From NCBI RefSeq assembly GCF_000004075.3, contig NC_026659.2, positions 26,430,272 to 26,494,271 on the forward strand: a stretch of DNA of 64,000 nucleotides. The letters are read 5' to 3'. A model generated the notes under the pieces. The model ran no database searches. It had not been told where the DNA came from and saw only the letters and a program-made list of their open reading frames with translations. Positions within the stretch are counted from its first letter, which is position 1; every line of letters begins with the position of its first letter. Both the position numbers and the translations under genes were made by a program. The DNA comes from Cucumis sativus. Taxonomy: Eukaryota; Streptophyta; Magnoliopsida; Cucurbitales; Cucurbitaceae. This document shows positions 1-11,242 of this stretch, piece by piece.

Positions 1-1510
1 TACACACTCCTTGTCCAAATAAGTCGCGGAATTTACAACCTTACTTCCCTCCGCTCCAACTAAAACGACTTAAAACCAAAATCATAAGCATCAGTCAACA
101 AAACTAATCTAAATCTTATAGTATTTTGTCAAAAACCCAACTATTACACCACTATTCTAAATTCTAATAGATTTGTAGTTAAATATTTATGAAACGTGAT
201 GGATATTTATATATATATATATATTGTAATTTTAAGAGAAAACGTAAGTATTTTATTTTTGTTTTAAGAAAAGTAAAAATGTAAAAGAATTTCTTGTAAT
301 TAAAGGAAAAGAAACAAAAAGGACGTAGTGTTTGGGTTGATGTGGATATTTAAGGTGAAGTTATTGGAAAATTGAACTGCCGTCTAAGGTCAGGTGTAAT
401 ACAAAATGTAAATTAAAATAGAAGGCTTGAAGATAAGACTCTTTGGTAAAGAGAAAGAGAGAAGACAAACGACTCTTGCTTCCAGAAAGTATCCAACTAG
501 AACGCGCCACGTGAAACGGTAATTAAACTTCTTTTATAAAAGATGGCTTTACGCTATTGGAGTGTCGCGGACAGATAAACGACCGCTTCCCCGGTTCCCC
601 CCTTTCTTTAACTTTTATTTTTTAAAAAAAGATTTATCAATTACGCCAAACGGCATCGTACCGTATCATACTAACATTAACGACAACTATTCTAAGAATT
701 AAAAGAATAATTAACTTGTGAATATTTGAAGGCTTTGGTGAAGATCTGGGACTTGTTCAATATTGTTTATTTTTTCTATGCTTTGACGTCGACTCCAAGC
801 TTGAAACCACAGCGATCTATTACTCACACCAACTTCCCCTTTCTTCTTCCTCCATCCTCTTTCCTTTCATTTCTCTCTGCATTTCACTCCGCCTGGACTT
901 CCTCCTCTTCACATTCTCAAGGTTAATTTCCCTCTCTCTTTCTCTACTTTTCCTCTTCACCTTCTTCTCCGATTCACTCTTCACCTTTCCACTGCTGCAC
1001 AATGTCTTTGGATCTTGAAATCATTTTCTACTTCAACAACTCCGTGTTTTGCTTTTTTTGTTTTTCTACTTGTTTCTAGTTCGAGGTAATTGTATCTACT
1101 GAACTGCGGATGAATTCTTCTTCGTTGTTGTTGTTATTGTTTCTTTTTACTTCATTTCATTTCTTTTACTTGTTTGTTTTTCTTTCTTTCTGATACTGTT
1201 ACTGATTTTGTTTCGAGTTTTAGTGATTTTGTTTTTGAGGAAAATATTTTATTGCGATTTACGCGGGATGTACGTTTTGGATTATTTATGTTTGTATTAA
1301 TTGTTGAAACTACTTGCCTTACTCTATGATACATTATCTAGCTTACTATCGATTTTATATTCTGCAATTAGTGCATGTCGAGAAGTCTGATTTAGTTTAT
1401 GTTTGTTTTGAGAGATATCTGTTTTTTGTTATCGGTTTTTTTTCCCATGTTTTTCAGAATTAGTGTTGAGGAATAAGGTTCCAGCCAGCTGTTGGCATTT
1501 TATTTTCGTG
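1..1510 (+). promoter_or_regulatory. Upstream region and probable 5' leader of the GALT1-like gene
   Basis: AT-rich and without a supported coding region. A TATAAAAG element lies near 535-542, and pyrimidine-rich sequence from about 830 to 990 looks like the start of a transcribed leader. A good 5' splice site (TCGAG/GTAATTG, cut after 1085) and a pyrimidine-tract 3' splice site ending at 1457 suggest a 5'UTR intron of about 370 bases. Transcription start and intron are inferred, not shown. The short reading frames here (for example 726-926) are compositional. Confidence 0.5.
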
Positions 1511-1562
1511 ATGCTTAATGATGGAGGAGTTTGGGATTGTTAGAGTTGTTGCCTATTTGTGA
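1511..1562 (+). promoter_or_regulatory. Two overlapping short upstream ORFs before the GALT1-like start
   Basis: One uORF runs from ATG 1511 to TAG 1543 (10 codons plus stop). A second runs from ATG 1518 to TGA 1562 (14 codons plus stop) in another frame. Both lie just ahead of the main ATG at 1580 and would be in the mature leader if the intron ends at 1457. They could lower translation of the main frame; this is inference. Confidence 0.5.
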
Positions 1563-1579
1563 AGTGTTTGGTCGTCAGA

Positions 1580-4500
1580 ATGAAGAAAAGTTATGGACGG
1601 GTTTTGGTTGCATCTTTGTCTATGTTGCTGTTGATGATTTATGTTATTTCGAGAAGTTCAACTCGGGAGAATTATTATGCGGCTCCTTTTTACAATTCCG
1701 TTGATCCTCTTCAGTGGCTCAATCCTGCAGTTCCACCTTCAGTTCTGAATCCTGAAAATGCGTATCAAGTTATTTCTGCGGACTCTATAATATCCACTCT
1801 CTTTACTCGGGGGAATTTTACTGATGGAGAGAATCGAGCTCTTCAGACTTGGAATCATTTAAGAAGCATAATTAATTATACTAGAGGGTTGCCTAATTCA
1901 GTAGAAGCCATTAAGGAAGCACGAGGTGTATGGAATGTTCTCAAGACTTCGATTGAAAACGAAAGGCTTGGTTCTACTAATGAAACTGGTCGTGCGAAAG
2001 AGAAGCAATGCCCTCATTTTCTAACCAAAATGAATGCAACAAAGCTTGACAACAATGGCCATAAGCTAAGAATGCCTTGTGGCCTTACTCAGGGTTCTTC
2101 CATTACCGTTATTGGAATTCCTGATGGTCTTCTTGGTAACTTTCGAATTGACTTAACAGGGGAACCACTGCCTGGGGAGCCGGATCCACCCATCATTTTG
2201 CATTATAATGTTAGGCTTTTGGGAGATAAGTTAACTGAGGATCCTGTAATTGTTCAGAACACCTGGACAGTTTCCCGTGATTGGGGAGATGAGGAGCGAT
2301 GTCCATCCGGTTCTGACGAGAATGGAAAAGGTATGGAAGTCTATCATGTTTCCTTTGAATAATGCTATGCATAGTCCTTGTCAATTTTCGGTATTTAAAA
2401 TAGGGAGTATCGATTGAAATGTGTTGTCATTCATAAACAACTCAAGTTTGCTTACGAGTGAACTTACTTTGAAACTTTGTTTCAAAGCGTGCAACATTAT
2501 AGTATGGCTTGTTGATGGGAGAATTAGTTATGAAAATGCTTGCATGCTTAGCAACAACGTTGACTCAAGCCACATAGTTTGTCACATATTTTGTTTATCA
2601 ACGGCCTCGGAAAGTGGAAACACAGCGTCCATTAACTCCATAACATTTAACTGAACACATATATCACTCTCTCGTCTAATCGAGCATTATTTCCACTCAC
2701 TTTGAAATTAATGTTGTTGAACTGATAGAACCCGACTTCTCAGTTGGCAATGGAAAAGGATACAATATAGGAAATACTGTGGCTAATGAAAAATACAGAA
2801 GAAAAATAAAAGCTCCCTGTCGAAGACTCCCTCTCTCCCTCGGCTGCCTTCCTATCTCTCAAGGAATAACAGTAGGATTCTTATCACCAAAATTCTCTGC
2901 CCTCTCCCTTCCTTCTCGTCTCTATTTATATTTGCTCCCTCACTCCCCTGCCATGGTGATCGTGCGTCGGCACTCCATTTCCTTGTGGTCCCCACTTGCA
3001 GTTGGTTACATAACCAACTCCTCGTCCTTTTTCTCTTTCCTGTTTTTTCTCCTACTATACTGGCGTATGATGGGTGGTCTAACATGAACTTATACACCAG
3101 TGGATGAATTGGAAAAATGCAACAAGATAGTGGGCAATATCGAAACTCGGCTTTCTGAGTTGAAAAAAAATTTCAACAAATCAAAATCTATGGTGCAAGG
3201 AGCTAAAACAAGAGCGTACTTCCCCTTCAAACTCGGGCATCCATTTGCTGCTACACTTAGAGTGGGAGTAGATGGGATCCAGATGACGGTTGATGGAAAG
3301 CATGTTACTTCTTTTGCTTACCGTGAAGTAATCTCACCATTCTTGTATTAATAGTCTTTACATTGATCTCTGAATGCTCAATCTTATGCTGTTTTGGCTT
3401 GCTTCTTACCCAGACTTTGGAGCCATGGCTAGTCAGTGAAGTAAAGATTTCTGGAGACTTGAAACTAATTTCTGTCCTGGCAAGTGGTTTGCCCACATCT
3501 GAGGATTCAGATCATATTGTTAATATTGAAGCATTGAAGTCAACTCCCCTCTCTCCGGATAGACCATTAGAACTTTTCATTGGTGTTTTTTCCACAGCGA
3601 ACAATTTTAAATATCGGATGGCTGTTCGAAGAACATGGATGCAGTATCCTGAAGTACAGGCAGGGTCTGTTGCAGTTCGCTTTTTTGTTGGGTTGGTGAG
3701 CTTCACATCTGCTCTTCTTTGATTGAAAAGAAACTTCATATAGTTAGGCTACCTATTCATATTGAACCTGGAGTAGTTAAGCTATTTGTTGCATGAACCA
3801 TATAGTTTACTTCCAAAATTTATCTGAGTCTCGAGGCCACTTCTCAGTCTGCTTACAATTACAAGTGAAAGAGAGTGAGATGTTTCATAAGTTCTGGTAC
3901 ATAATTTAAAAAATGAATTATCTGGATGCTTGAAACGGAATGATTCATCAGTTCATATAATACGTGTACTTTAACGCATTTGTTTCTTTCATGATCTAGG
4001 TCTCCTAAATTCCCTATATTGTGGATACATTTATCAGTGGTTTACAATCAGTTTGCATGTTCTCCTTTTGCAGCATAAGAACCAAATTGTCAATGAGGAA
4101 CTGTGGGATGAGGCCCGAACATATGGCGACATACAGATGATGCCTTTTGTCGACTACTACAGCCTTATTACTTGGAAAACGTTGGGTATCTGCATCTTTG
4201 GGGTAAAAATTCGCTCTTTCACTGAATGATGTCAATTTAGCATTATGATTTAGTCTCACCTCACCACTTCGTCAGGCGGAGATTGCTTCAGCAAAGTATA
4301 TCATGAAGACAGATGATGATGCCTTTGTTCGAGTGGATGAAGTTTTAGCTTCTTTAAAAAGGATCAATGCACAAAGTGGATTGCTTTATGGACTCATCAA
4401 CTCAGATTCTCAACCTCACAGAGACCCTGAGAGCAAGTGGTACATTAGTATGGAGGTAATTCTCCTCATTGGTTTTTACTTATACGGGCAAAGGATCTAA

Positions 4501-5226
4501 CATTGGGTGGATAATCTAAGGCTAAATATTCACTTTGCTTTACTGAAATCTCTCATTTACAATAACAAAAGAAACAACCCTGTAAGATACACCAACACTC
4601 AAAACGTTTGTTCCCCCATGTTTGAGCTTGTCTATTTTATTGAATTTGACGGATACTTCTGTTGGAAAGGAGTACGTCAATGTCAAATATTGTTCACATT
4701 TTTTAACAAGCTTCCCCAGAATTTGGTTCCGTTGACCCATGTAGCGCATACTTGATTAATTTAATAAAATGTCAGTTCTTTTCTACCATCTTACCTTCAT
4801 TGATTGCTCCAATGCAGGAATGGCCCGAAGATAATTATCCAACATGGGCACATGGTCCTGGTTATGTAGTGTCTAGTGACATAGCAAAAACAATATCCAA
4901 AAAATACAAAGAAGGCAGCTTAAAGGTATCCGTTATTTATTTCCTTACTTAAAAAAAGTACTATTCCATAAACAACATGCTAAAATCAGAATCTTATATT
5001 CTATCCTCAGATGTTTAAATTAGAAGATGTAGCCATGGGAATCTGGATAGAAAACATAAAGAGAGAGGGCCTTGAAATTCGGTACGAGAAGGATGAGAGA
5101 ATTCATATTGAAGGTTGTAAGGATGATTATGTAGTTGCTCACTACCAGGGGCCTCGGGAGATGCTCTGTTTATGGCAGAAACTTCAAGAAGGAAATGGTG
5201 TTAGGTGCTGTGGTTCCGATGTCTAA
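1580..5226 (+). CDS. GALT1: Beta-1,3-galactosyltransferase, GALT1 type (Lewis-a N-glycan capping)
   Basis: Seven coding exons: 1580-2330, 3101-3327, 3414-3695, 4074-4202, 4276-4455, 4818-4925, 5011-5226, giving 630 residues (Arabidopsis GALT1 is about 643). All junctions are GT-AG and phases match. The start is the ATG at 1580; the open frame reaches back to a GTG at 1559 but no earlier ATG. Residues about 6-25 form a single hydrophobic anchor, so this is a type II Golgi protein. A galectin-like domain starts near the CGLTQGSS motif (167-174) and runs to about 370. A glycosyltransferase family 31 domain follows, with the metal-binding DDD at 476-478 and conserved MAVRRTW and EDVAMG motifs. 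GALT1 adds beta-1,3-galactose to N-glycans to build Lewis-a epitopes. No truncation or frameshift seen. The paralogous hydroxyproline galactosyltransferases share the fold, but the whole-length match favours GALT1. Confidence 0.93.
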
Positions 5227-5683
5227 GAGGACTTGTATTCTAAGCAGCCCGAAAATAGAGTAGCCGTTGTGATAATCGCGAACAGATATAGACTAAACAA
5301 CCACCCAGGGTTAACCCCCTAAAAGAGGTAACATGAGAAATCTTACACCCTTTTAACAAATTGCTATGTAATTAGGTGTTGTTACCGTAGAGATGTATAT
5401 GAATTACAGAGTTGCTTGAAATTTTGTATATTTCAAAGCGACAGAGAGAGAGTTGTAGTTTGTACAGTGAGTACATAGTAATGGTAGGTAATCGATTGAA
5501 TTTTACCAAATATCATACTTAATCACAACTCATTTTTTGTGCTCAAAATGATTTGTGTTAAATTAAGTTTGATTGATGATACATTTCTAGTGATTATCTC
5601 GGATTTCTATTGCCCTAACCAACCTATTCTCCACATTTACATTTACAACTTGACTATTCTTTTTTTTTTTTTTGGTATATCTA
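5227..5683. other. Convergent 3' region between GALT1-like and uL18-like genes
   Basis: About 457 bases between two stop codons that face each other. It should hold both 3'UTRs and poly(A) sites. No coding frame is supported; a run of 13 T with GG follows at about 5661-5675, just past the uL18 stop. Confidence 0.6.
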
Positions 5684-6863
5684 CTATTGTAAGAACCCGT
5701 AGCGCGAAATTGCAATTTCGAAGGCTTGCATCTTCTCTCCGCAAGCAAACCCATTTCGATCGTACAATGATATTTCGTGTATATTCAAATCCATGCATAC
5801 TTTGACAAGTTCTTCACCAACATGTTGAGCAGCTTCCTGTAATCACCAACAAAGAAAAGAAAAGGAAGCTTAGATTTTGTGGTCTTAATTTCAAGTCAGA
5901 TTTCAAGAATAAAAACTTACGATGGTGGTGCATGAGGGAGTTGGACGCATGGATTTTTGTAAGGTGCTTCCATAAAACAAACACTTCTTATTCTGATCGT
6001 CAACCAACATTGCATACAACTGTTTATCGGAACAAAACACTGAAAGCCTTGGTCTTGTAGGAGTGCCATTATACTGCTTCCCGTTGAAAACCATCAAATG
6101 TAATGAGAAATTGGTTATAACTATGAGCAACAAGTGTTAAATTTGGATCCCTCAACTTATAATAGTTGTAGAAATTGGAATTCCTAACAATAAAATTTAA
6201 ACTTTCGAACTTATACAATTAAATTATTTGACACAAATTTGGAAGTTATGAGACTGAACTGCTAATTTCTTTTAGGCAACTTCTACCTATGTAAGACATT
6301 TTATTGTGTATTAAGCAACTGTCATAAGCCAACGGAAGCCCATCCCAACTTGTACTTAAAAAAACAAACATCGTACTGTGCATTCATTGCAATTGAAGCA
6401 ATAGGATTTTTTGGTTCTTGGTCTCTACATACCCTGCGCTGCCCCGTTATCAAATTCCTAACCTTCCTCAATCTCCTCCCTCGACAAAAACCATCCCCTT
6501 CAAGAGAATAAACTGAGGAGAAGTGAAGGATGATTACGCACCTTTTTCTGCATCCTCCTATTTCTAACTTTTGCACTTTCTGTTTTAGAGTTTCCTCTTG
6601 CTTGGATCGTCAACGGCTTCACATCGCAATCTACACAGAATGTATAACTCATTATAAGGCAAAAGCAACTGCTTGACGTATTTGGTACTTATTCCATCCA
6701 AGAAATGATTTATTGATTATCAATACCATACAGATTGTGAGCTAATGCATGTACTGCTTCACTTACGTTTAGTTTTCAAGCTGCGAAAGTCAAATGGTTT
6801 TGACTGCAACCCGAATGGCATAGAAGTCTTCAGTAGCAAACCAGAAACATTTTGAAAAGCCAT
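5684..6863 (-). CDS. uL18 (L18p/L5e) ribosomal-protein-like, probably organellar
   Basis: Four coding exons on the minus strand: 6863-6767, 6630-6542, 6073-5921, 5836-5684. Phases join cleanly to 163 residues. The N-terminal 30 or so residues are rich in Ser, Lys and hydrophobics with few acidic residues, fitting an organelle targeting peptide. The uL18 fold lies from about 60 to 163, with RPRLSVF, the LYAML strand, and the family's closing SRYGFLQ. uL18 binds 5S rRNA in the large subunit central protuberance; bacterial-type uL18 proteins in plants work in plastids or mitochondria. Exon 3 could start three bases earlier (an alternative AG), adding one Gln. Another ATG at 6871 opens a short out-of-frame uORF. 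Which organelle is not clear from the sequence. No part of this gene appears as one long frame, so a single-frame scan would miss it. Confidence 0.85.
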
Positions 6864-8425
6864 TCCACCATGAACTTTTTTTAAATTTGAAGTATTTAGA
6901 AGTAGAGAGGACATTATCGAAATGATTTCTACGCCCGATACACGTTACACGACGAGGTTTTCCTCATTCAGGACTTTCGTCGAGCACCTTGCACGCTAAT
7001 TCCAACACACAAAGTCAATCGAAACCCAATAAGCATAGTGAAAAAAAAGATCATAAATAGAGAAACCCAATGGAAGTATGGACGAAAAAACCCCGTAAGA
7101 TTTGAACCTAGAAGTTTTTACTACATGGGAGATACGATAATAGCAAAGAGAGATGAAAAGGCATCAGCAAGCGGTACCAAGCTATTGGCCTAGCCAATTT
7201 TCTGCCGGAATGAATGTGGTTTGGTTGTGTTGAGGCTATTTGATTCCGTACTTTAAAATCCCGATCAAGCGGTGGCGTTGAAAGTCTCCCGGCCGGCGAC
7301 TTAGCCTCCTTGTGATAGCAGGAGAAAAGACGTTTCCTCCTCCACGTTCGTGTGCGGACGTAATTGCGATTTTGCTCCAACTTCTTCCTTCTCCATAAAT
7401 TCATTTAATTTATACTTTTCCTTTAAATAATTAATTATATTTTTCTTTAAAAACTATTATAAACCTCAAAATGAATCAAATTTTATATTTGTTTGAAGTT
7501 TCAAATTTTGATATATTTTTAAATATATTTTAGTTTATTTTTCTATATTTTAATATAAAGTATAGATTAATTTGTACCAGTTAAATATTTAAATTTGTAA
7601 AAGAAAGTTGATCTTACCATTTAACCGTTTAGTTCATATATATGTTTAATGTGTGATCGGTCTCGCATCAACTTATTCTCTCAACTCATAGCGATCTTCG
7701 TTTTCATCTGCTCAGTCATCTTGTTGAGTTGGTTGAGTTCGAAAAAAAACTCTATAAACTCAGATGGGGATGGATTAACCCATGGAGCGATTGTTACATT
7801 ATTAACTAGTAGTCTAATTAATTTTTAGAGGTATAAATATGAGATCAAGAGTTAGAAGGATGCAAAGCAATGAAACTGAGTTCTGGAAGTTGAGATTAGA
7901 AGCTCGATCATAAGACAAAGAAGAGAGACACGAACAAAAGAATGTGAGACTTTGTTATATTTATAAATACTAGATAACTAAAAAACGTGTGTTGCACTTT
8001 AGAGCCTTATTAAATATAATAAAACTTAAACGAGAGAAGAACTTACTAGTGGTTCAAAATTGCTCTCGTTCTATTTGTGAATGCAGCTTCAATCTTATCA
8101 TGAACATGTAAATTGTACGATTCACATTTCACAGTAATAATTTTTCCAAAAAACAATTTTTATACTAGGTAAATGATGGTATAAATATAGTTGTAAGTAA
8201 TAAATGTGAGTAGCTAAAAAATAAACTATATTTAAATTTCAGTAAATAATAGTATTAAAAATTAGATTATAATTAAGAAAGAAGTGATAAACAAATATAT
8301 GTATGATTATCATAATCTATGACAATAAGTATCAATACCTCTAACACTTCTTCTTTTTTTAGTTTTATATTTTTCAACGGTGCTTTTACAAATAACACTC
8401 TTAAATCAAACCTCTTGTTAGCATA
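6864..8425. other. Intergenic, upstream of the uL18-like gene
   Basis: The first 500 bases, up to about 7400, are less AT-rich and probably hold the uL18 promoter and leader. A minus frame at 7404-7108 is more likely leader sequence than protein. From 7400 to 8425 the DNA is very AT-rich and I see no gene. Confidence 0.5.
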
Positions 8426-8430
8426 TGCTC

Positions 8431-9477
8431 TGTGAGACCCGTTTTTAATTTTAGTATAATAAGTAAAATTTAGACTAAAACTACTCTAGAAATTGGCCTT
8501 TGAATATATGCACGAAAATGATTAAGCTATAAAATCTTTTAGAATAAGTTTTGCTATAAAGAAGTTAATTCGTGAGGTAGTTTTGAGAAAAAAAAAGGTT
8601 TGCAGTATAATCTATAAGTCTGAACACTCTCAAAAGAAAGTCCATAAGTTTTAAAATGACTAGGGGTTTGGGTAGTCTTTGCGATAAGAATCAAGAGTTT
8701 CGCGATGAAGAAGTCTGCGAGGAAGCCTTAAAGTTTAAATTTGCAATGTGTTATAAGCGAGTCAAAATTGGTTAGTTCGCGAGGAAGGTTTCTTGTAAAC
8801 ATATATAACTACGCGATAAGGTTATTCGCGAAAATTGTTGTGGTTAAAGTTATTTGCATTATGAGGTTAGGCGAGAAGTAAGGTTTGACTAAGAAAATGT
8901 CAAATTGAATCCGACAGAGGTTAACATGTTAGATTAAGAAAATGTATCTTCTCTCTCCACGAGTACAGAAGGAAGAGGAGAATTTTTGTTGAAGTGTGGT
9001 GAGTGGTTTTTTTTAAGTGTTTTGTGGTTCCGCTTTACTATACTTGATTTGATGATTCCTTGAGATGATGCTAGCTTTTATGTGCACATAAAGAGTAAAA
9101 AACGCCATGGAGTTTACAGATCACATGGTGAAAAGAAGCTGACTTATGCGTTGAAAGGAGCGTATAAAGTTTAGTGGCCTAAGCAACAAGGAGGAATTTG
9201 TATGTTTTCAGATGTTGTTGATACAGTAGTCAAAAGTGAGATAATGAGACCAAGCGTAATTCAGGATTGTTGGTGAAAGAAATGAATGTTAACTAACGTG
9301 TGTTTATGTGAAATTGTTATGTTATGAATATGTTTCACATAAAAAAAAGGTTTATGCGAGATTAAATTATTTGACGTTATTTATTTGAAATGATGTTTAC
9401 GAAAAGGTTGAAACGCAAGGTAAGGAGACCAAAATTTTATGAAATGGTTTTATGATAGTAGGGTTTGGGGTGTGACA
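8431..9477. mobile_element. Solo LTR of a retrotransposon, with target-site duplication
   Basis: A 1047-base segment begins TGTGAGACCCG and ends GGGTTTGGGGTGTGACA, so it has the TG...CA ends of an LTR. The five bases before it (8426-8430) and the five after it (9478-9482) are both TGCTC, the length expected of an LTR-retrotransposon target duplication. No gag, pol, primer-binding site or second LTR is seen, so it is read as a solo LTR left by recombination between two LTRs. The motif TCGCGA and near variants recur inside (8700-8880), giving a local CpG-rich patch. Superfamily cannot be fixed without internal domains; Ty3-type elements often have such ends. Confidence 0.8.
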
Positions 9478-9482
9478 TGCTC

Positions 9483-9843
9483 GATTGAGTCTACAAACTT
9501 TGGAATAAAAACAAAATATAATGTATAATATAATATAATAGATTGTAAGGATTAGGATTAGAAATAAAATGTATTTGATTTTATTAAGTTTAAAACGTAA
9601 ATATCTTCTTGGTGATGTGTTGTACTGAAAAGGCGAACTGTCCAATTTCTTATCAAATTTTGATCCCTTCAACCATTGGTTCTTCAAAACTTCCAGATTC
9701 TTCTCCAATGTTCTTCTTCCTTCTTCAACCTCCCCTCTTAAACCCCTCTCCCAATTCCCTTTTCACCTCATTCACTGTCTTCTTCTTCTTCTTCTTCTTC
9801 TTCAGTTTCCCCCCACTCTCTAGTTCCTTCACTCTTCTCATCA
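9483..9843 (+). promoter_or_regulatory. Upstream region and leader of the RING-H2 gene
   Basis: An AT-rich stretch up to about 9600 is followed by a pyrimidine-rich leader with a CTT repeat at about 9779-9803, ending at the ATG at 9844. No separate gene is supported. Confidence 0.5.
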
Positions 9844-10434
9844 ATGGCTTCCCCACCAGACCCTTCTGATCTTGCTTCTGCCCTCGAAAGGCTTCTTCTC
9901 AACAGAGATGTCTCTCTCATCGCACCCCTTTTCTTAGGTTTCGCCTCTATGGTCCGTTCATCTCAAAATCAAGAAAGTGATCCTACACCCACTACTTTGC
10001 CTGATCGATTCATCTTCTTCAACCCCTTTTCCCATCAATTAATGGTGGTTCAAGCCACTCCCAAGCACGGCCAACCCCCGGCCTCTAAAGCTTCCATTAA
10101 AGCTATGCCGTCTCTCCCTGTTTCTGAAGTTACTGAATGTGTGATTTGTTTGGACGAGATTGAAGTCGGTCGTCTCGCTAAACAAATGCCTTGTAACCAT
10201 AAATTTCACGGTGACTGTATTCAGAAATGGTTGGAGTTACATGGGTCTTGCCCTGTTTGTAGATATCAGATGCCAATTGATGGTGATGATGAAGGGAAGA
10301 AGGTTGGTGATGAAGGGGCAGAGAGTAGGGGAGAAACAGAGATTTGGGTTAGTTTTTCTTTTGATCATAGCATTGGAAATGGGGAATCCGTTCAAACCCC
10401 TTCTACTGAATCTGATCATTCTTATGTACAGTGA
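9844..10434 (+). CDS. RING-H2 E3 ubiquitin ligase, MPSR1-like
   Basis: Single-exon gene of 196 residues, starting at the first ATG after a CTT-rich leader. The RING-H2 finger spans 99-139 with all eight ligands: C99, C102, C117, H119, H122, C125, C136, C139, and the conserved W129 that contacts E2 enzymes. The N-terminal 95 residues lack known domains; the tail after 145 is acidic and polar. No membrane segment or signal peptide is seen, so it is likely cytosolic or nuclear. Arabidopsis At1g26800 (MPSR1), an intronless RING-H2 ligase that senses misfolded proteins and helps keep the proteasome working, is the neighbour of GALT1 in that genome. The same adjacency here supports orthology. The RING call is firm; the MPSR1 assignment rests on position, size and lack of introns. 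Confidence 0.88.
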   Translation: MASPPDPSDLASALERLLLNRDVSLIAPLFLGFASMVRSSQNQESDPTPTTLPDRFIFFNPFSHQLMVVQATPKHGQPPASKASIKAMPSLPVSEVTECVICLDEIEVGRLAKQMPCNHKFHGDCIQKWLELHGSCPVCRYQMPIDGDDEGKKVGDEGAESRGETEIWVSFSFDHSIGNGESVQTPSTESDHSYVQ

Positions 10435-10798
10435 AATGTCGTACAATTTTTTTCCTCTTAATTTCTCGTTGCTCCTGTCTTTTCTGATTGTGTATAGTCA
10501 CACCACTTTTCAAATAATTCACGAAGGTCCTTAATACTAACTCATGTATACTTTGAACAATTCTGGAATGAAGTTCTGAGTCAATTTAAGTAAAAACAAT
10601 GCTCGAAAACAGTATAGATTTGTGATTCTTTTGGGGGTTTCAACAAAATTTCAGTCGGATCATCCAACTTTCTCTTCTTTAAGCCATAAGAACAATTCAG
10701 GTCTCCAATATCTATACTTAGAACTGCCCAATTGGACATTTCTGCGATTAAGTTAAAGAGTTCACATTGATAAGCCATTTTGATGAACATTTATTCTA
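10435..10798. other. Convergent 3' region between RING-H2 and PSY-like genes
   Basis: About 364 bases between two facing stop codons, expected to hold both 3'UTRs. No coding potential is seen. Confidence 0.5.
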
Positions 10799-11222
10799 TC
10801 AGACTTTCCCGGTTGGCTTTGGAGTATGTCGAGGATTAGCTCCAAATATTTGATAGTCATTGAACTGCAAATCCATTCTGCCATTCCACAAATTCTCCAG
10901 TGGCTGATTCTTCTGCCATTGAAGAAATCGATCAGGCCTAAATCATTTCTATAAATTGAGTGTACATATATATTTATATATACCTGGTTTGTAGCTTGGG
11001 AAGCTGGAAAGTCTTGACCAAGATGGATCATGACTGTTGCCCCTGTGGATAAGGAATAGGGAGACTTATTAAGATGAGGTAAGAATTTTAAAGGAAGTAA
11101 TTTCACTAAACAAAGTTTGAGGATTGTATACTTGATGCAGAGACAGTATTGAAGAAGATGATCAGTAAAGAGACAAGGAAAAAACTCATAACCAAGTGTT
11201 GGGTTTGGTCTGCCATTTTCAT
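10799..11222 (-). CDS. PSY-like sulfated peptide hormone precursor
   Basis: Three small exons on the minus strand, 11222-11132, 11042-10984 and 10912-10799, join in phase to 87 residues. Residues 1-30 make a signal peptide: a short polar start, then a hydrophobic core (SFFLVSLLIIFF) ending near A29. The middle is unremarkable. The C-terminus carries NDYQIFGANPRHTP at 68-81, which fits the PSY (plant peptide containing sulfated tyrosine) pattern of an acidic residue before Tyr followed by A-N-P-x-H-x-P. Y70, preceded by D69, is the expected target of tyrosylprotein sulfotransferase; R62 may mark processing. PSY peptides are secreted and act in cell expansion and stress trade-offs through LRR receptor kinases. 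The TATA-like run at 11257-11266 leaves a very short leader. Alternative start: the ATG two codons in. No exon exceeds 40 codons, so ORF scans miss this gene. Confidence 0.78.
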
Positions 11223-11242
11223 TACACAGTTTTGATCTTCAT
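11222..11242 (-). promoter_or_regulatory. Six-codon uORF ending in TAATG on the PSY-like start
   Basis: On the minus strand an ATG at 11242 opens a six-codon frame (MKIKTV) whose TAA stop overlaps the main ATG by one base (TAATG). Such stop-start overlap can couple translation of the two frames. Whether it lies in the mRNA depends on the start site; a TATA-like CATATATATAC sits 15-25 bases upstream, which is close. Confidence 0.5.

Noticed and set aside
1559-1579. Seven-codon N-terminal extension of GALT1 from a GTG
   Set aside because: Not an ATG; the Arabidopsis protein begins at the equivalent of the ATG at 1580.
7108-7404. 98-codon minus frame upstream of the uL18-like gene
   Set aside because: No family resemblance and basic, low-complexity start; more likely leader or promoter sequence.
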